From NCBI RefSeq assembly GCF_900111155.1, contig NZ_FOGG01000019.1, positions 47,427-111,426 on the forward strand: a DNA stretch of 64,000 bases, in the 5' to 3' direction. The notes beneath the pieces are model-generated. The model ran no database searches, was not told the origin of the DNA, and saw only the letters and a program-made list of their open reading frames with translations. Each line of letters opens with the position of its first letter. Position 1 is the stretch's first letter. Below, one piece after another: positions 37,085-46,505 of the stretch. Made by a program: the position numbers and the translations under genes. Source of the stretch: Pedobacter rhizosphaerae (GTDB lineage Bacteria; Bacteroidota; Bacteroidia; Sphingobacteriales; Sphingobacteriaceae).

Positions 37085-37477
37085 ATGACCAGTGCTATTT
37101 TGGTATTATCTGCCACAACTCCTGCTATACTTTTTACTTACCTGCTTTTAAAATATAGCATTCAGAGGTGCGCAACATCAATCGTAGGCGTGCAACAGAT
37201 TAATCTAAAGCCATTGATGGTAGAACAGATTTTCGAAAATCACTTTGAAAAATTGTTAGCAATAGAAATCCATGGAGGAGGACCTGCAATAAATGCCTAT
37301 TTGAATGCTAAAGTAAATGGCAGCTACCAAGTCTTAACTTTTGACGGGAAATTAATTCTGGAGGTCAGAAAGAATTTTTCAGGTTGGGTGGTAACTAGGG
37401 AAGGTGATGCAGTGAAAAATCCGACACAGTTTTTTACATCTCTACTGCTCATGCTAGAACATAGATTTTATAACTAA
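37085..37477 (+). CDS. Hypothetical protein with N-terminal membrane helix
   Basis: A 130-residue protein with one hydrophobic helix (about residues 3-24, SAILVLSATTPAILFTYLLL) and a soluble C-terminal part (VNGSYQVLTFDGKLILEVRK). No family recognised. It stands alone between two terminator hairpins. Confidence 0.55.
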   Translation: MTSAILVLSATTPAILFTYLLLKYSIQRCATSIVGVQQINLKPLMVEQIFENHFEKLLAIEIHGGGPAINAYLNAKVNGSYQVLTFDGKLILEVRKNFSGWVVTREGDAVKNPTQFFTSLLLMLEHRFYN

Positions 37478-37568
37478 AACCTCCTGGATTGAATAATGAT
37501 ACATTCGAACTGTTTATGCGAATTGGTTAGTTTTTTTCTTGATGTATAAGTCCGTTTTAATAAATCGC

Positions 37569-37605
37569 GCAGGATTGTTTTTATAAACATCCTGCTTCGT
37601 TATTT
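37569..37605 (+). terminator. Terminator hairpin before the cytochrome bd-like genes
   Basis: An 11-bp stem with one bulged base (GCAGGA-TGTTT / AAACA-TCCTGC) and a 4-base loop, followed by a short TTCGTTATTT tail. Confidence 0.65.
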
Positions 37606-37652
37606 AAAGGGAAATTGACGTTTTAGATGGATTTTTGTAAAAAAGTATTTTT

Positions 37653-39146
37653 ATGGACATCCCTTTATTTCATCTTGACTGGCTTAACAATAGAATGTTA
37701 ATCGCATTGATAGCCACTGTTCACGCGCTAATCAACCATTCTCTGGCTGTTGGCTTCTTACCTTTAATGGCTTGGCTTGAGAATAAAGGCGTAATGAATA
37801 GTGGCCCGACCGAGATAACCGATGCCAGATGGGACAAAATGGTTTATAAAATGATGTGGACCGCATTCATTATCACCACGACGATAGGCGCAATGACAGG
37901 GGTAGGGATTTGGTTTTCCGTTTCGCTTGTAAGTCCAAATTCAATTGCCAGTTTAATAAGGGTATTTTATTACGCTTGGTTTGTAGAATGGACAGTATTT
38001 GTAACCGAAGTTGTGTTGATATTAATCTATTTTCTTACTTGGAAAAATTCCAACAAATCTATAAAAGCAAAAACAAGGCACATTAAATTTGGCTGGTATC
38101 TCAGTGTTTTTTCCTGGGTAACCATGGCCATTATCGTATCTATTCTGGGCTTTATGATGGATCCTGGGAATTGGAAAAACGATAAAAACCTAATTACGGC
38201 ATTCACAAATCCACTTTATATTCCTCAATTGTTATATCGCACACCACTTGCAATGGTCCTAGGCGGCACCTTGGCTTTGTTTCTTGCTTCAGTATTTACA
38301 AAGCGAGGAGAAGAAATTCGAACCAACACATTTAAATTAATTTCTAAATGGATTTTATGCTGGTTACCATTTGCAGTAGCTGGTTCTGCTTACTATTTCA
38401 AAGTTATTCCAGAGACGCAATTGGCCAATATGAACGTGGCTATCGGTACGCAAGCCTTTCAGCAATGGTACGACATTATGTGGAAAGTAATACTTGGGGC
38501 AACTTCAATTATATTAATTACAGCCATACTCGGTTTATGGAAACCAAAAATGCTTCGCGCACCTTTTTTAGCAATAACTCTACTTTTTGCACTTGCTTTT
38601 ATGGGCCTGTTTGAACGGGTTAGAGAATTTATTCGCAAACCATATATTATTAGCGAGTACATGTATTCCAATCTTTTACGTGAGGAAGATTATCCACTTT
38701 ATAAGAAGGATGGCCTACTTAAATGGGCAACCTATTCCAGTACGCCTGTAATTACAAAAGAAAATAAAATAGAAGCTGGTCGAAATGTTTTTATGCTTGC
38801 CTGTAGCCGTTGCCATACCACACAAGGCGTTAACTCTGTTGTAGATGTATTTGACAAAATGTATGGCTCTACCGGAAAGCCTTTTGATGAAACCATGATG
38901 AAAAATTACATCAGTAATTTACATAACGCTAGAGCTTATATGCCACCTTTCCCTGGCAATAAAAAGGAAATCGATGCTATCGTGGCTTACATTAAACAAC
39001 TTCAGATAACTGGCGAGGTGTTGGAAGGTGCGCAAGAAACAGGGGTGACACTTAATCCAGAGCAATCTGTAGAAGCATTTAAAGCAACGGCAGAAAAAAA
39101 CCTTGCTAAAGAAAAAACCGATATAGAAAACATAAAAAAGAAATAA
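37653..39146 (+). CDS. Cytochrome bd-type oxidase subunit I fused to cytochrome c
   Basis: A 497-residue inner-membrane protein with about eight to nine transmembrane helices. The first, MLIALIATVHALINHSLAVG, resembles the CydA helix carrying a heme-b histidine, and an acidic pair in AWFVEWTVFVTEVVLI recalls the CydA Glu pair. The C-terminal 110 residues are a class I cytochrome c domain with C384-SR-C-H388. bd-type quinol oxidases lack this, so the electron donor may be a periplasmic cytochrome. I would place it in the heme-c-bearing branch of the bd superfamily; the true activity is unproven. Confidence 0.8.
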   Translation: MDIPLFHLDWLNNRMLIALIATVHALINHSLAVGFLPLMAWLENKGVMNSGPTEITDARWDKMVYKMMWTAFIITTTIGAMTGVGIWFSVSLVSPNSIASLIRVFYYAWFVEWTVFVTEVVLILIYFLTWKNSNKSIKAKTRHIKFGWYLSVFSWVTMAIIVSILGFMMDPGNWKNDKNLITAFTNPLYIPQLLYRTPLAMVLGGTLALFLASVFTKRGEEIRTNTFKLISKWILCWLPFAVAGSAYYFKVIPETQLANMNVAIGTQAFQQWYDIMWKVILGATSIILITAILGLWKPKMLRAPFLAITLLFALAFMGLFERVREFIRKPYIISEYMYSNLLREEDYPLYKKDGLLKWATYSSTPVITKENKIEAGRNVFMLACSRCHTTQGVNSVVDVFDKMYGSTGKPFDETMMKNYISNLHNARAYMPPFPGNKKEIDAIVAYIKQLQITGEVLEGAQETGVTLNPEQSVEAFKATAEKNLAKEKTDIENIKKK

Positions 39147-39151
39147 CCAAC

Positions 39152-40486
39152 ATGAATTTTTTATTACAAGCAAATATTCCGATTCCGAAAGATATTCCAT
39201 TACCATTACCGGTTCCCGAACCCATATTGGTATTTGTATTGGTTTTTTCTTTTCTGGTACATATTGTATTTGTTAACCTAATGCTGGGCGGTTCTTTACT
39301 TACGTTTTGGTGCCAAATCAAAGGCTTAAAAAACAAAGAATATGATGAGCTTGCGCACGAAATTGCCAAAACCATTACCGTAAACAAAAGCCTGGCTGTG
39401 GTAATGGGCGTTGCACCTTTGTTAAGTATAAATACACTCTATACCATGTATTTTTATACCGCAAATTCGCTCACTGGCCTTATGTGGATTGCCATTATCC
39501 CATTAGTGACCGTTGCGTTTTTGCTAACCTATCTTCATAAGTACACCTGGAGAATTTTTGAGAATAACAAAGCAGTTCATATCAGCATTATTGCATTGGC
39601 ATGTTTGATCTTTCTATTTATCCCACTTATATTTTTGACTAATATCAATTTGATGCTCTTCCCGGAAAAGTGGGGTTTGATTAAGGGGTTTATCTCTGCA
39701 TTAACCCTTCCCAATGTTTTTCCAAGATACCTTCATTTTATTTTTGCTTCACTATCGGTTACAGGCCTGTTCTTATTTTGGTATATAGGGCGTAAAAAAT
39801 ACCCTTTCGAAACTATTTTTAAAAATCTTAACCGTTATGATATTAAGAAAAAAGCATACTCTTTGGTATTGACAGCAAGCGTAATCCAATTTTTAATTGG
39901 CCCAATCGTACTGGTTACATTACCCTCAAAAGGGGTGGGTTGGAATTTGATTTTCATTATTTTTATAGGTGCATCTATCGCTATTCCTGCCATGTACTGG
40001 ATTTATAGAGCAATTGTGGGCAAGCCAGAGCATATTAATAATAACTTTTGGAAAATAGCTATCTGTTTAACCATCACGGTAATTTTTATGGGTTCAGGCA
40101 GACATATTTATCGTTCTAATTCTTTAGCGCCACATCAAAAAATGATGGCTCAAAAAACAAAAGATTTCATCAAAGCATCAGAAGAAGCACGTAAAAATCC
40201 AGTAGAAGATGAATTGGAAATAGACGAGAGCCTGGGAGATGTAGCCGTAGGAGGAGCATTATTTGCACAAAATTGTTCGGCATGCCACGCAAAAGATGTA
40301 AAAGTTGTAGGTCCGCCCATTATAGAAATGGCAACAATTTATAAAGATAATGCCGAAGATTTAAAAAAATGGATTAAAAATCCAGGCAAAAGGCGTGCGG
40401 ATGCCCCACAGATGCCAAGTTTCGAAGGGAAACTATCAGACGATGAACTTGCAGAATTGAGTAAATATATATTAACCATTAAATAA
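39152..40486 (+). CDS. Polytopic membrane protein with C-terminal cytochrome c
   Basis: A 444-residue protein with about nine membrane helices, then a cytochrome c domain with C375-SA-C-H379 and the heme-Met region DAPQMPSFEGKLSDDELAEL. It starts 5 bases after the bd-like subunit I, so they should form a complex. Its helices (VFVNLMLGGSLLTFW; LAVVMGVAPLLSINTLYTMY) do not match CydB; it looks like a degenerate second CydA-like subunit, which is an inference. Confidence 0.75.
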   Translation: MNFLLQANIPIPKDIPLPLPVPEPILVFVLVFSFLVHIVFVNLMLGGSLLTFWCQIKGLKNKEYDELAHEIAKTITVNKSLAVVMGVAPLLSINTLYTMYFYTANSLTGLMWIAIIPLVTVAFLLTYLHKYTWRIFENNKAVHISIIALACLIFLFIPLIFLTNINLMLFPEKWGLIKGFISALTLPNVFPRYLHFIFASLSVTGLFLFWYIGRKKYPFETIFKNLNRYDIKKKAYSLVLTASVIQFLIGPIVLVTLPSKGVGWNLIFIIFIGASIAIPAMYWIYRAIVGKPEHINNNFWKIAICLTITVIFMGSGRHIYRSNSLAPHQKMMAQKTKDFIKASEEARKNPVEDELEIDESLGDVAVGGALFAQNCSACHAKDVKVVGPPIIEMATIYKDNAEDLKKWIKNPGKRRADAPQMPSFEGKLSDDELAELSKYILTIK

Positions 40487-40492
40487 ATAATT

Positions 40493-40657
40493 ATGATGAT
40501 TTACCTTGTTTTTCTTTTAGTTGCTATTATAGTTTTTTTAGTTAAAATAACGATTGATTTCTATGCATTAGTAGCCCTTGTTAAAAAAGATAATAATATT
40601 CTCTTACAACCAAACGAAAAAGAAAAAGAATATGAATTTATCAAAGGACTGTATTAA
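40493..40657 (+). CDS. 54-residue single-helix membrane protein
   Basis: Short gene beginning ATG ATG 6 bases after the previous stop. It encodes one membrane helix (IYLVFLLVAIIVFLVKITI) and a charged cytosolic tail (KKDNNILLQPNEKEKEYEF). Its place at the end of the bd-like pair parallels the small CydX/CbdX-type subunits, though the sequence itself cannot prove homology. Confidence 0.65.
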   Translation: MMIYLVFLLVAIIVFLVKITIDFYALVALVKKDNNILLQPNEKEKEYEFIKGLY

Positions 40658-40860
40658 TTAAAGCTATGTTTAGATAGAATGGGATTATTTGTGGTCTTAT
40701 TATGGCCTAATTAAACTTTTTTCTGGTAAGGCTTAGTCCAAACGTTTTCTGAGATTATCAAAACGGTAGGATTTCGTAGATTTTTGGTAGCAAAATGCGA
40801 TATGCGAATCGCTAATTTCGCGCTTAACGCTCTAGTTAGTTGAGTGTTAAGATTATTATC

Positions 40861-42219
40861 ATGCTACAACAATATAAATCCAATAAAATATACTACCAAA
40901 GTACAATAATGCTGGCGGGACCAGTTGTGGTTTCGCAGCTTGGTCACACTTTGGTATTAGCAGTGGACTCGATAATCGTTGGTCATTTTGCGGGTACAAT
41001 ATCCCTAGCAGCTGTATCACTGGTTCACTCGGTTTTTATGGTGGTATTGGTATTGGGAACGGGGATTGCCTATGGATTAACTCCTTTGATTGCGCAGGAA
41101 AATGGAAAATCAAATCATCAGGAATGTTCCAGGCTGCTTTCAAACAGTATGTGGATAAATGGAATAGTTGCAATTTTACTTTTTTTGGTAGTGTATCACG
41201 GCTCTATGTTTGCGATGTATCACGTAAGTCAGGATCCTCGTGTTATTGAAACCGCAAAATCATATTTGCTGCTTTTAGGTATTTCCATTTTTCCATTAAT
41301 GATTTTCCAAGCCTTCAAACAATTTGCAGAGGGGTTAGGCTTTACAAAACAAGCAATGCAGATTACGATTTGGGGCAATGTGCTCAATTTGTTATTAGCC
41401 GTGGTTTTGGTTAAAGGAATGTTTGGGTTTGCGCCTATGGGAGTGAAGGGAATAGGTGTTGCAACCTTAGTTGATCGGATACTGATGATGATCGTAATGG
41501 TCTGGTATGTTTTGAAATCAAGAAATTTTAAAGCCTATATCAATCATTTTTCTATCCAATTTGTAGACTTGTCAAGAATTACCAGGATTATTAGAATTGG
41601 ATTACCTGTTGCCATGCAGTATATTTTTGAAATTGGCGCATTTGCAGTAGCGGCATTAATGGCAGGTAAAATTGGGGCCGTGGATCAGGCAGCTCATCAG
41701 ACTGCAATTACTTTTGTAGCGATGACTTACATGATGGCTGGTGGGGTAGCTTCGGCAGCAACCATCAAGGTAGGCAATAGTTTTGGAAGTCAAAATTATT
41801 TTAGAATTCAGAAATTTTCAGCCGTTTCTTACCATCTAGTCATTGTTTTTATGCTGTTTTTTGCAGTTGTTTTCACAATTTTTAATCAATATCTGCCATA
41901 TCTTATAACCAGTGATTCAGCGGTTGTAACCCTGGCGGCGCAGTTATTAGTCATTGCAGGCATTTTTCAGGTTTTTGATGGCACCCAGGTTGTTGGCTTG
42001 GGTACATTAAGAGGTATGGGAGACGTCAGAATTCCAACATCCATAACTTTTTTTGCTTACTGGATTGTGGGATTGCCCATAGCTTATCTTCTAGGCATTA
42101 AGCATGAGTTTGGTGTGGAGGGAATTTGGTACGGATTAACATTTGGTTTGTTAACCTCTTCTGTTCTGTTGTATTTTAGATCTCAATACATTATTAAACG
42201 TCATATGAAAACCCTGTAA
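40861..42219 (+). CDS. MATE-family multidrug efflux transporter
   Basis: A 452-residue inner-membrane antiporter with 12 predicted helices in two MATE halves (MLAGPVVVSQLGHTLVLAVD at the first; RIGLPVAMQYIFEIGAFAVA at the seventh). It would export cationic compounds in exchange for H+ or Na+. An in-frame TTG 21 bases upstream is possible, but the ATG giving MLQQYKSN is preferred. It ends at a bidirectional terminator. Confidence 0.92.
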   Translation: MLQQYKSNKIYYQSTIMLAGPVVVSQLGHTLVLAVDSIIVGHFAGTISLAAVSLVHSVFMVVLVLGTGIAYGLTPLIAQENGKSNHQECSRLLSNSMWINGIVAILLFLVVYHGSMFAMYHVSQDPRVIETAKSYLLLLGISIFPLMIFQAFKQFAEGLGFTKQAMQITIWGNVLNLLLAVVLVKGMFGFAPMGVKGIGVATLVDRILMMIVMVWYVLKSRNFKAYINHFSIQFVDLSRITRIIRIGLPVAMQYIFEIGAFAVAALMAGKIGAVDQAAHQTAITFVAMTYMMAGGVASAATIKVGNSFGSQNYFRIQKFSAVSYHLVIVFMLFFAVVFTIFNQYLPYLITSDSAVVTLAAQLLVIAGIFQVFDGTQVVGLGTLRGMGDVRIPTSITFFAYWIVGLPIAYLLGIKHEFGVEGIWYGLTFGLLTSSVLLYFRSQYIIKRHMKTL

Positions 42220-42222
42220 CTA

Positions 42223-42260
42223 AAAGAGCCAAGTAGAACAATCGTTCCCCTTGGCTCTTT
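42223..42260. terminator. Bidirectional terminator between convergent genes
   Basis: An 11-bp stem AAAGAGCCAAG / CTTGGCTCTTT with a 16-base loop. It serves the MATE gene on one side and the isochorismatase-like gene on the other. Confidence 0.82.
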
Positions 42261-42276
42261 GACTCTTAATTTAGTT

Positions 42277-42828
42277 TTATGCCGATAAAAACTCTTCAGT
42301 ACTTTTTATCTCTGCATAGAAAAACGCTAGCGCGGCCAAAAATGCATGGTGTACATCATCCGCTTTTACCGTTTTTCCATTGATCTCCAAATCTCTCGAT
42401 GCACAGGCATCTCCGATCACAGTACATTTATAGCCAAGATCGAATGCAGCACGTGTAGTCGCATCCACACACATGTGGGTCATCATGCCGGTAATGATCA
42501 CCTCGCTTACATCATTTTCTTTTAAATAATCCAAAAGCCCTGTTTCTCTAAAACTATTCGGATAAAATTTCTCAAAAATATGTTCCTCCTCCAATGGTTT
42601 CACATTTTCGTGGATCTCTACACCTTTGGTTCCCTTAACAAAAATTGGCACGGCTTCTGGATTAGCTGATACATGTTGTATGTGCGCAATTGGTAAATTA
42701 TTTTCTCTGAAATGTTTCATTACTTTAGCAACGTTTAAGCTAGCTTCCACAGGGTTCACAAGTTCAATGGCTCCATTTTCAAAATAGTCATTCTGAACGT
42801 CGATTATAATTAATGCTTTTCTACTCAT
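42277..42828 (-). CDS. Cysteine hydrolase, isochorismatase family
   Basis: A 183-residue cytosolic hydrolase. Catalytic Asp is in ALIIIDVQNDYF (D9), and the nucleophilic Cys in GMMTHMCVDATTRAA (about residue 119). The family covers nicotinamidase-like and N-carbamoyl amidase-like enzymes, and the substrate cannot be read off. It follows an AraC regulator on the same strand, 74 bases downstream, which may control it. Confidence 0.9.
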   Translation of the reverse strand: MSRKALIIIDVQNDYFENGAIELVNPVEASLNVAKVMKHFRENNLPIAHIQHVSANPEAVPIFVKGTKGVEIHENVKPLEEEHIFEKFYPNSFRETGLLDYLKENDVSEVIITGMMTHMCVDATTRAAFDLGYKCTVIGDACASRDLEINGKTVKADDVHHAFLAALAFFYAEIKSTEEFLSA

Positions 42829-42902
42829 ATCTATTATTTTTTACTTGTTTTTAATTAAAAACAAAACTAGTAAAGCCTCTTAGGATGCTTAATACCAAAA
42901 TG

Positions 42903-43775
42903 TCAATGATTGATACCATTTTGATATTCATTTAAAAAATCGGTTGTGGTAATTCCAGTCTGATTTTTGAAAAAGCGCATTAGATGGTTGGGTTCTGAAA
43001 AATTGAGCTGAAAAGCAATTTCAGATACCGTAAGTTTGGAATGGATTAAGTAATCCTTTATGGCGACAAGCAAACGTTGTTTCAATAAGTGCGAAGCTGT
43101 AACATTAAATTGTGCTTTTACCGCTTTATTCAGCGCAATGCGGTTGATGTTTAATAGACTTGTATAATCATTAATGCGCTGTTTATCTCTGATGTAAATT
43201 TCGAGCAGCTGCTTGAACTGGAAAGCTTCATTATGGTGATTTTTTTCGACAGCCAAATGATGAATCTCTGCATATTCCCGGTTAAGTTTTTGTAACAGGT
43301 AATAGATTAAAGAACGGATAATATGAACGCTGTCAGCTCTTGTTTTGACCAATTCTGATTTTATTTCGGACAAAAGCGCATAATATCTTTCCACAAGTAC
43401 TTGATCGATTTGTGTATACAGCGGGTATGCCAATTGATAAAAGTACAACAGACGATAGGTAAACAATTTATCGGAGAAAAAATCATTCAAAAAATCTTCC
43501 TGAAAAACTAAAACCATAAAATCCAGACCATCAGGATTCAGATTCCATTCTCGCTTTTGAAAGGGCGAAATAAATATGATGCTGTTATCGGAGATGTTTA
43601 TCCTCTGATGATTTAAAACAAGATAGCCATTGCCTTTCTTGAAAAAAACGATTTCGAGATAATCCGTATCGTAGGTGTCTTTTAAAAGGTATGTATCTGC
43701 GAACTCATCAGATGGCAGAACATTTATCAGAAAATCTACCCCACATTCTGTTTTATGAAATTTTTGAGTTCTCAT
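42903..43775 (-). CDS. AraC-family transcriptional regulator
   Basis: A 290-residue regulator: N-terminal cupin-like domain (YLEIVFFKKGNGYLVLNHQR) and C-terminal double helix-turn-helix ending LTVSEIAFQLNFSEPNHLMR and FFKNQTGITTTDFLNEY. It shares only general features with the AraC protein of the copper operon. Likely target: the downstream isochorismatase-like gene. Confidence 0.9.
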   Translation of the reverse strand: MRTQKFHKTECGVDFLINVLPSDEFADTYLLKDTYDTDYLEIVFFKKGNGYLVLNHQRINISDNSIIFISPFQKREWNLNPDGLDFMVLVFQEDFLNDFFSDKLFTYRLLYFYQLAYPLYTQIDQVLVERYYALLSEIKSELVKTRADSVHIIRSLIYYLLQKLNREYAEIHHLAVEKNHHNEAFQFKQLLEIYIRDKQRINDYTSLLNINRIALNKAVKAQFNVTASHLLKQRLLVAIKDYLIHSKLTVSEIAFQLNFSEPNHLMRFFKNQTGITTTDFLNEYQNGINH

Positions 43776-43846
43776 TGTTTTTTATTTTTAAACTACGCAG
43801 GTGCTTCTTTTTTAAATTATCAGTCAACCTTAAACCTCTTGAAAAA

Positions 43847-44179
43847 TCAAACTAAATTTTCCAGTCCAAATTCAGCAAGCTTATCTACAATAGGCAAAGT
43901 TTTTAATCCCAGTTTAGTCAATCGGTATTCAACTTTTGGGGGAATTTGTTGATAGACTTTTTTACTGACCAGTTTGTTTTCAACAAGCATATTCAACTCT
44001 TGGATCAACATTTTTTCACTGATGCCGGTTACTGCCCTTTTCAATTCGCCATATCTCACCACATTTTCATTGATTTGAAACAGTATCATTAATGTCCACT
44101 TGCCACTTAAGAGCGTTAAGGATGCTCTAACAGGACACCTGTCGTCACAGGGCGTATTTACTCTTGTTTTATTCGTCAT
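43847..44179 (-). CDS. HxlR-family redox-type regulator
   Basis: A 110-residue winged-helix repressor or activator of the HxlR/YodB type. The N-terminus carries CDDRC (two cysteines four apart), then LTLLSGKWTLMILFQINENV and the recognition helix ISEKMLIQELNMLVENKLVS. Family members sense quinones, aldehydes or disulfide stress through the N-terminal Cys. Candidate targets are the NmrA-like and NTF2-like genes across the gap at 45.5 kb. Confidence 0.9.
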   Translation of the reverse strand: MTNKTRVNTPCDDRCPVRASLTLLSGKWTLMILFQINENVVRYGELKRAVTGISEKMLIQELNMLVENKLVSKKVYQQIPPKVEYRLTKLGLKTLPIVDKLAEFGLENLV

Positions 44180-44287
44180 TGATATTTAATTAACTGATCT
44201 AATCATGTTATAAGTAGCAGCGAAAAAATTTGATCATTTTTTAGCTGGAAAGAAGCGGATAGACTGTACCTGCAAGACATCACGATG

Positions 44288-45364
44288 TTAATAGCCAATA
44301 CAAAAAAGCGTTTCTCCCACATTAACAGGTGGTGTCCCAACTTTGTAAAGAACTATTCCACTCACAGGAGCGGTAATCCGATGCAAGATCTTACCGAAAT
44401 CATTAGTTATATAGCCTATATTTTGCCCTTTGGTAAGGGCATCACCACTACTAACCGAGCTGTAAAAAATGCCCTTTTCCGCAACGCGAACATAGGTTTG
44501 GTTATACAGGTATTTCCTGTTAACATCATTAACAGTTTTTCTTGCATTATACATACCTGAATAATTCAGCATATTATAAACAGCATTTTTTATTAAATCG
44601 ACATTTTCAGTTTGTACTGCCCCGAGTTTTCCTGCCTCTACACTCAATGCTACAACCCCGTCCTGCACTGCTTGTTTAAAAGCGTATTTTGCTGGTTCTG
44701 TTTTTTTAAGGTTATAAGGATAGGAAACGATATATTTCATTCTCGATGCTTCACTTAAAAGACGGGCTTTTTCTGTTTGCTCCGCTTCTTGCTGATTATT
44801 ATAATAGCAAACGAAAGGGAGGAGATCTTCGTTCGAATCGCCGCCGTGGATATCTAAAAACACATCGGTGTTCGCAATAACCTCTTTTGTGATCCAGTAC
44901 GCAATCTTTTCTGTAATACTTCCATTAGCAGAGCCAGGAAAAGCAGTGTTCAAATTTTTTCCATCTAAGGGATTGATAAAGGGTGACCTTCTATAAAATG
45001 ATGCTTTGTTCGTTAAAGGCAAAATAATCAGCGTTCCCTGAAGAAGGTTAAAGTCTATTTCTTTCAACAGTTCCTGTACAGCTATGATCGGTGGATACTC
45101 ATAACCATGTATTCCCGCTACAATGGTAAATACAGCTCCCTGTTTTCTCCCTTTTATTAGCGTGAGCGGCAAATTTTCCAGCTCATTGTTTTTATCAAAA
45201 GCAATAAGGGTATCTAAACGCGATCCGCTGTTTACTTTTTTTATAATGCCATCAAGATCTTGTGCATTCATTGTGAATGTTGACAACAGTAAAATCAATA
45301 TAGAAACCGTTATTTTCGCTACACTTACCGAGTTTGCTGCACTTTTCAATTTGCCAAACTGCAT
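44288..45364 (-). CDS. Succinylglutamate desuccinylase/aspartoacylase-like (M14) protein
   Basis: A 358-residue exported protein (signal helix about residues 15-35) of the M14-type zinc deacylase family. Zinc ligands are in VAGIHGYEYPP (His and Glu) and DVFLDIHGGDSNEDL (His). A C-terminal beta domain follows (APVSGIVLYKVGTPPVNVGE). It likely cleaves an N-acyl amino acid or a related amide; the substrate is unknown. Its 5' end faces the NmrA-like gene across a shared regulatory gap. Confidence 0.85.
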   Translation of the reverse strand: MQFGKLKSAANSVSVAKITVSILILLLSTFTMNAQDLDGIIKKVNSGSRLDTLIAFDKNNELENLPLTLIKGRKQGAVFTIVAGIHGYEYPPIIAVQELLKEIDFNLLQGTLIILPLTNKASFYRRSPFINPLDGKNLNTAFPGSANGSITEKIAYWITKEVIANTDVFLDIHGGDSNEDLLPFVCYYNNQQEAEQTEKARLLSEASRMKYIVSYPYNLKKTEPAKYAFKQAVQDGVVALSVEAGKLGAVQTENVDLIKNAVYNMLNYSGMYNARKTVNDVNRKYLYNQTYVRVAEKGIFYSSVSSGDALTKGQNIGYITNDFGKILHRITAPVSGIVLYKVGTPPVNVGETLFCIGY

Positions 45365-45527
45365 AATTTTTTTTTTAATTTGAACAGGATTAAAAATAAA
45401 TATTCACCATTTAGCGGTGATCAACAACCGCTCAAGGGAGAACCATGGTTGATCGGGTCACTTATTTTAATTTTATTTTTCATTGATAATCAGTTATTCT
45501 AACCTTTTTGTAGGTACTTTACAAGTT

Positions 45528-45557
45528 GGTAAGTACTTGTGTAAAGGTAAGTACTTG
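45528..45557 (+). promoter_or_regulatory. Direct repeat GGTAAGTACTTG, likely HxlR operator
   Basis: Two exact copies of the 12-mer start 18 bases apart (45528 and 45546), each with the palindromic core AAGTACTT; a related GGTACTTTACAAG lies just upstream at 45513. The site is 42 bases before the NmrA-like start. Related TACT..AGTA operators are bound by HxlR/YodB regulators, and one such gene lies at 43.8 kb. Confidence 0.65.
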
Positions 45558-45598
45558 CTTAGCTTTGTCCAAATATTAAACGTTAAAATAAATAAGAA

Positions 45599-46495
45599 AT
45601 GAAAATATTAGTATTCGGGGCAACAGGCTCACAACAATTCAACGTAATAGGAGAAGCAAAGAAAAAAGGTGCAGAAGTTATCGCTGCTACAAGTTCAGGA
45701 AATAGTTTCAGTAAATTATCCCAAGCAGGTGCAACACCAGTTTTGGCCAATTTAGCTGATGCCGATAAAATCTTGGAAATTACAAAGGGAATTGATGCGA
45801 TCGCTTTTATGATCCCGGTTTCATTACCAAATCCTTTTGATGGTTTGCAATATTCAAAAAATGTGATAGATGCAGCTAAAGTAAACGGGGTAAAGAAAAT
45901 CGTTTGGAACACAAGTGGATGGTTGGAAGCTCAAAAAATTGGCTCTCCTGTGGATGATATAAAACTCGACGTTCTGGCATATTTGAAGAATAGCGGATTG
46001 GATTATGTAATCATCGAACCAACAATTTATATGGAAAATATGATGGGGCCATTCTGCGCACCCTTCATTACTAATGAGCGGAAATTGGCTTACCCAACTC
46101 CAGAAGCAATGCCAATCGGATGGATTGCTTCAAGAGACGTGAGTGCTTTTGTGGTTGAAGCTATTTACAATTCTGATTTAAAAGCAGATGCTTTTAAAAT
46201 TAGCGGATTAGAAAATCTGAAAGGAAATGATCTGGCATCACAGTTTTCTAAAGGTTTATCGGAAGAAATCGTTTATTATCCGCAAAAGCCACAAGAATTC
46301 GGTGAAATATTAAAGCCATTCGTAGGAGAGGCGGGAGCATCAAGCGTTGCAGCTTATTACGAAAGTTTGCAAAATGCTATTGAATACCCATCAAAATTCA
46401 ATCCGAATATGAACGAAGTCTTAAAAAAAATTCCTGTAAAAATGACTTCATTAGCAGATTGGGCAAAAGATAATAAAGATTATTTTATCAAATAA
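45599..46495 (+). CDS. NmrA-like NAD(P)-binding protein
   Basis: A 298-residue atypical short-chain reductase. The N-terminal Rossmann motif is ILVFGATGSQQFNVIGEAKK, with two Gly of the usual GxxGxxG and Q in the third position. The middle has the typical YVIIEPTIYMENMMGPF. NmrA/HSCARG proteins are often redox-sensing or quinone-handling. It follows a probable HxlR operator and leads two NTF2-like genes. Confidence 0.88.
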   Translation: MKILVFGATGSQQFNVIGEAKKKGAEVIAATSSGNSFSKLSQAGATPVLANLADADKILEITKGIDAIAFMIPVSLPNPFDGLQYSKNVIDAAKVNGVKKIVWNTSGWLEAQKIGSPVDDIKLDVLAYLKNSGLDYVIIEPTIYMENMMGPFCAPFITNERKLAYPTPEAMPIGWIASRDVSAFVVEAIYNSDLKADAFKISGLENLKGNDLASQFSKGLSEEIVYYPQKPQEFGEILKPFVGEAGASSVAAYYESLQNAIEYPSKFNPNMNEVLKKIPVKMTSLADWAKDNKDYFIK

Positions 46496-46505
46496 TCGGT
46501 AATTT

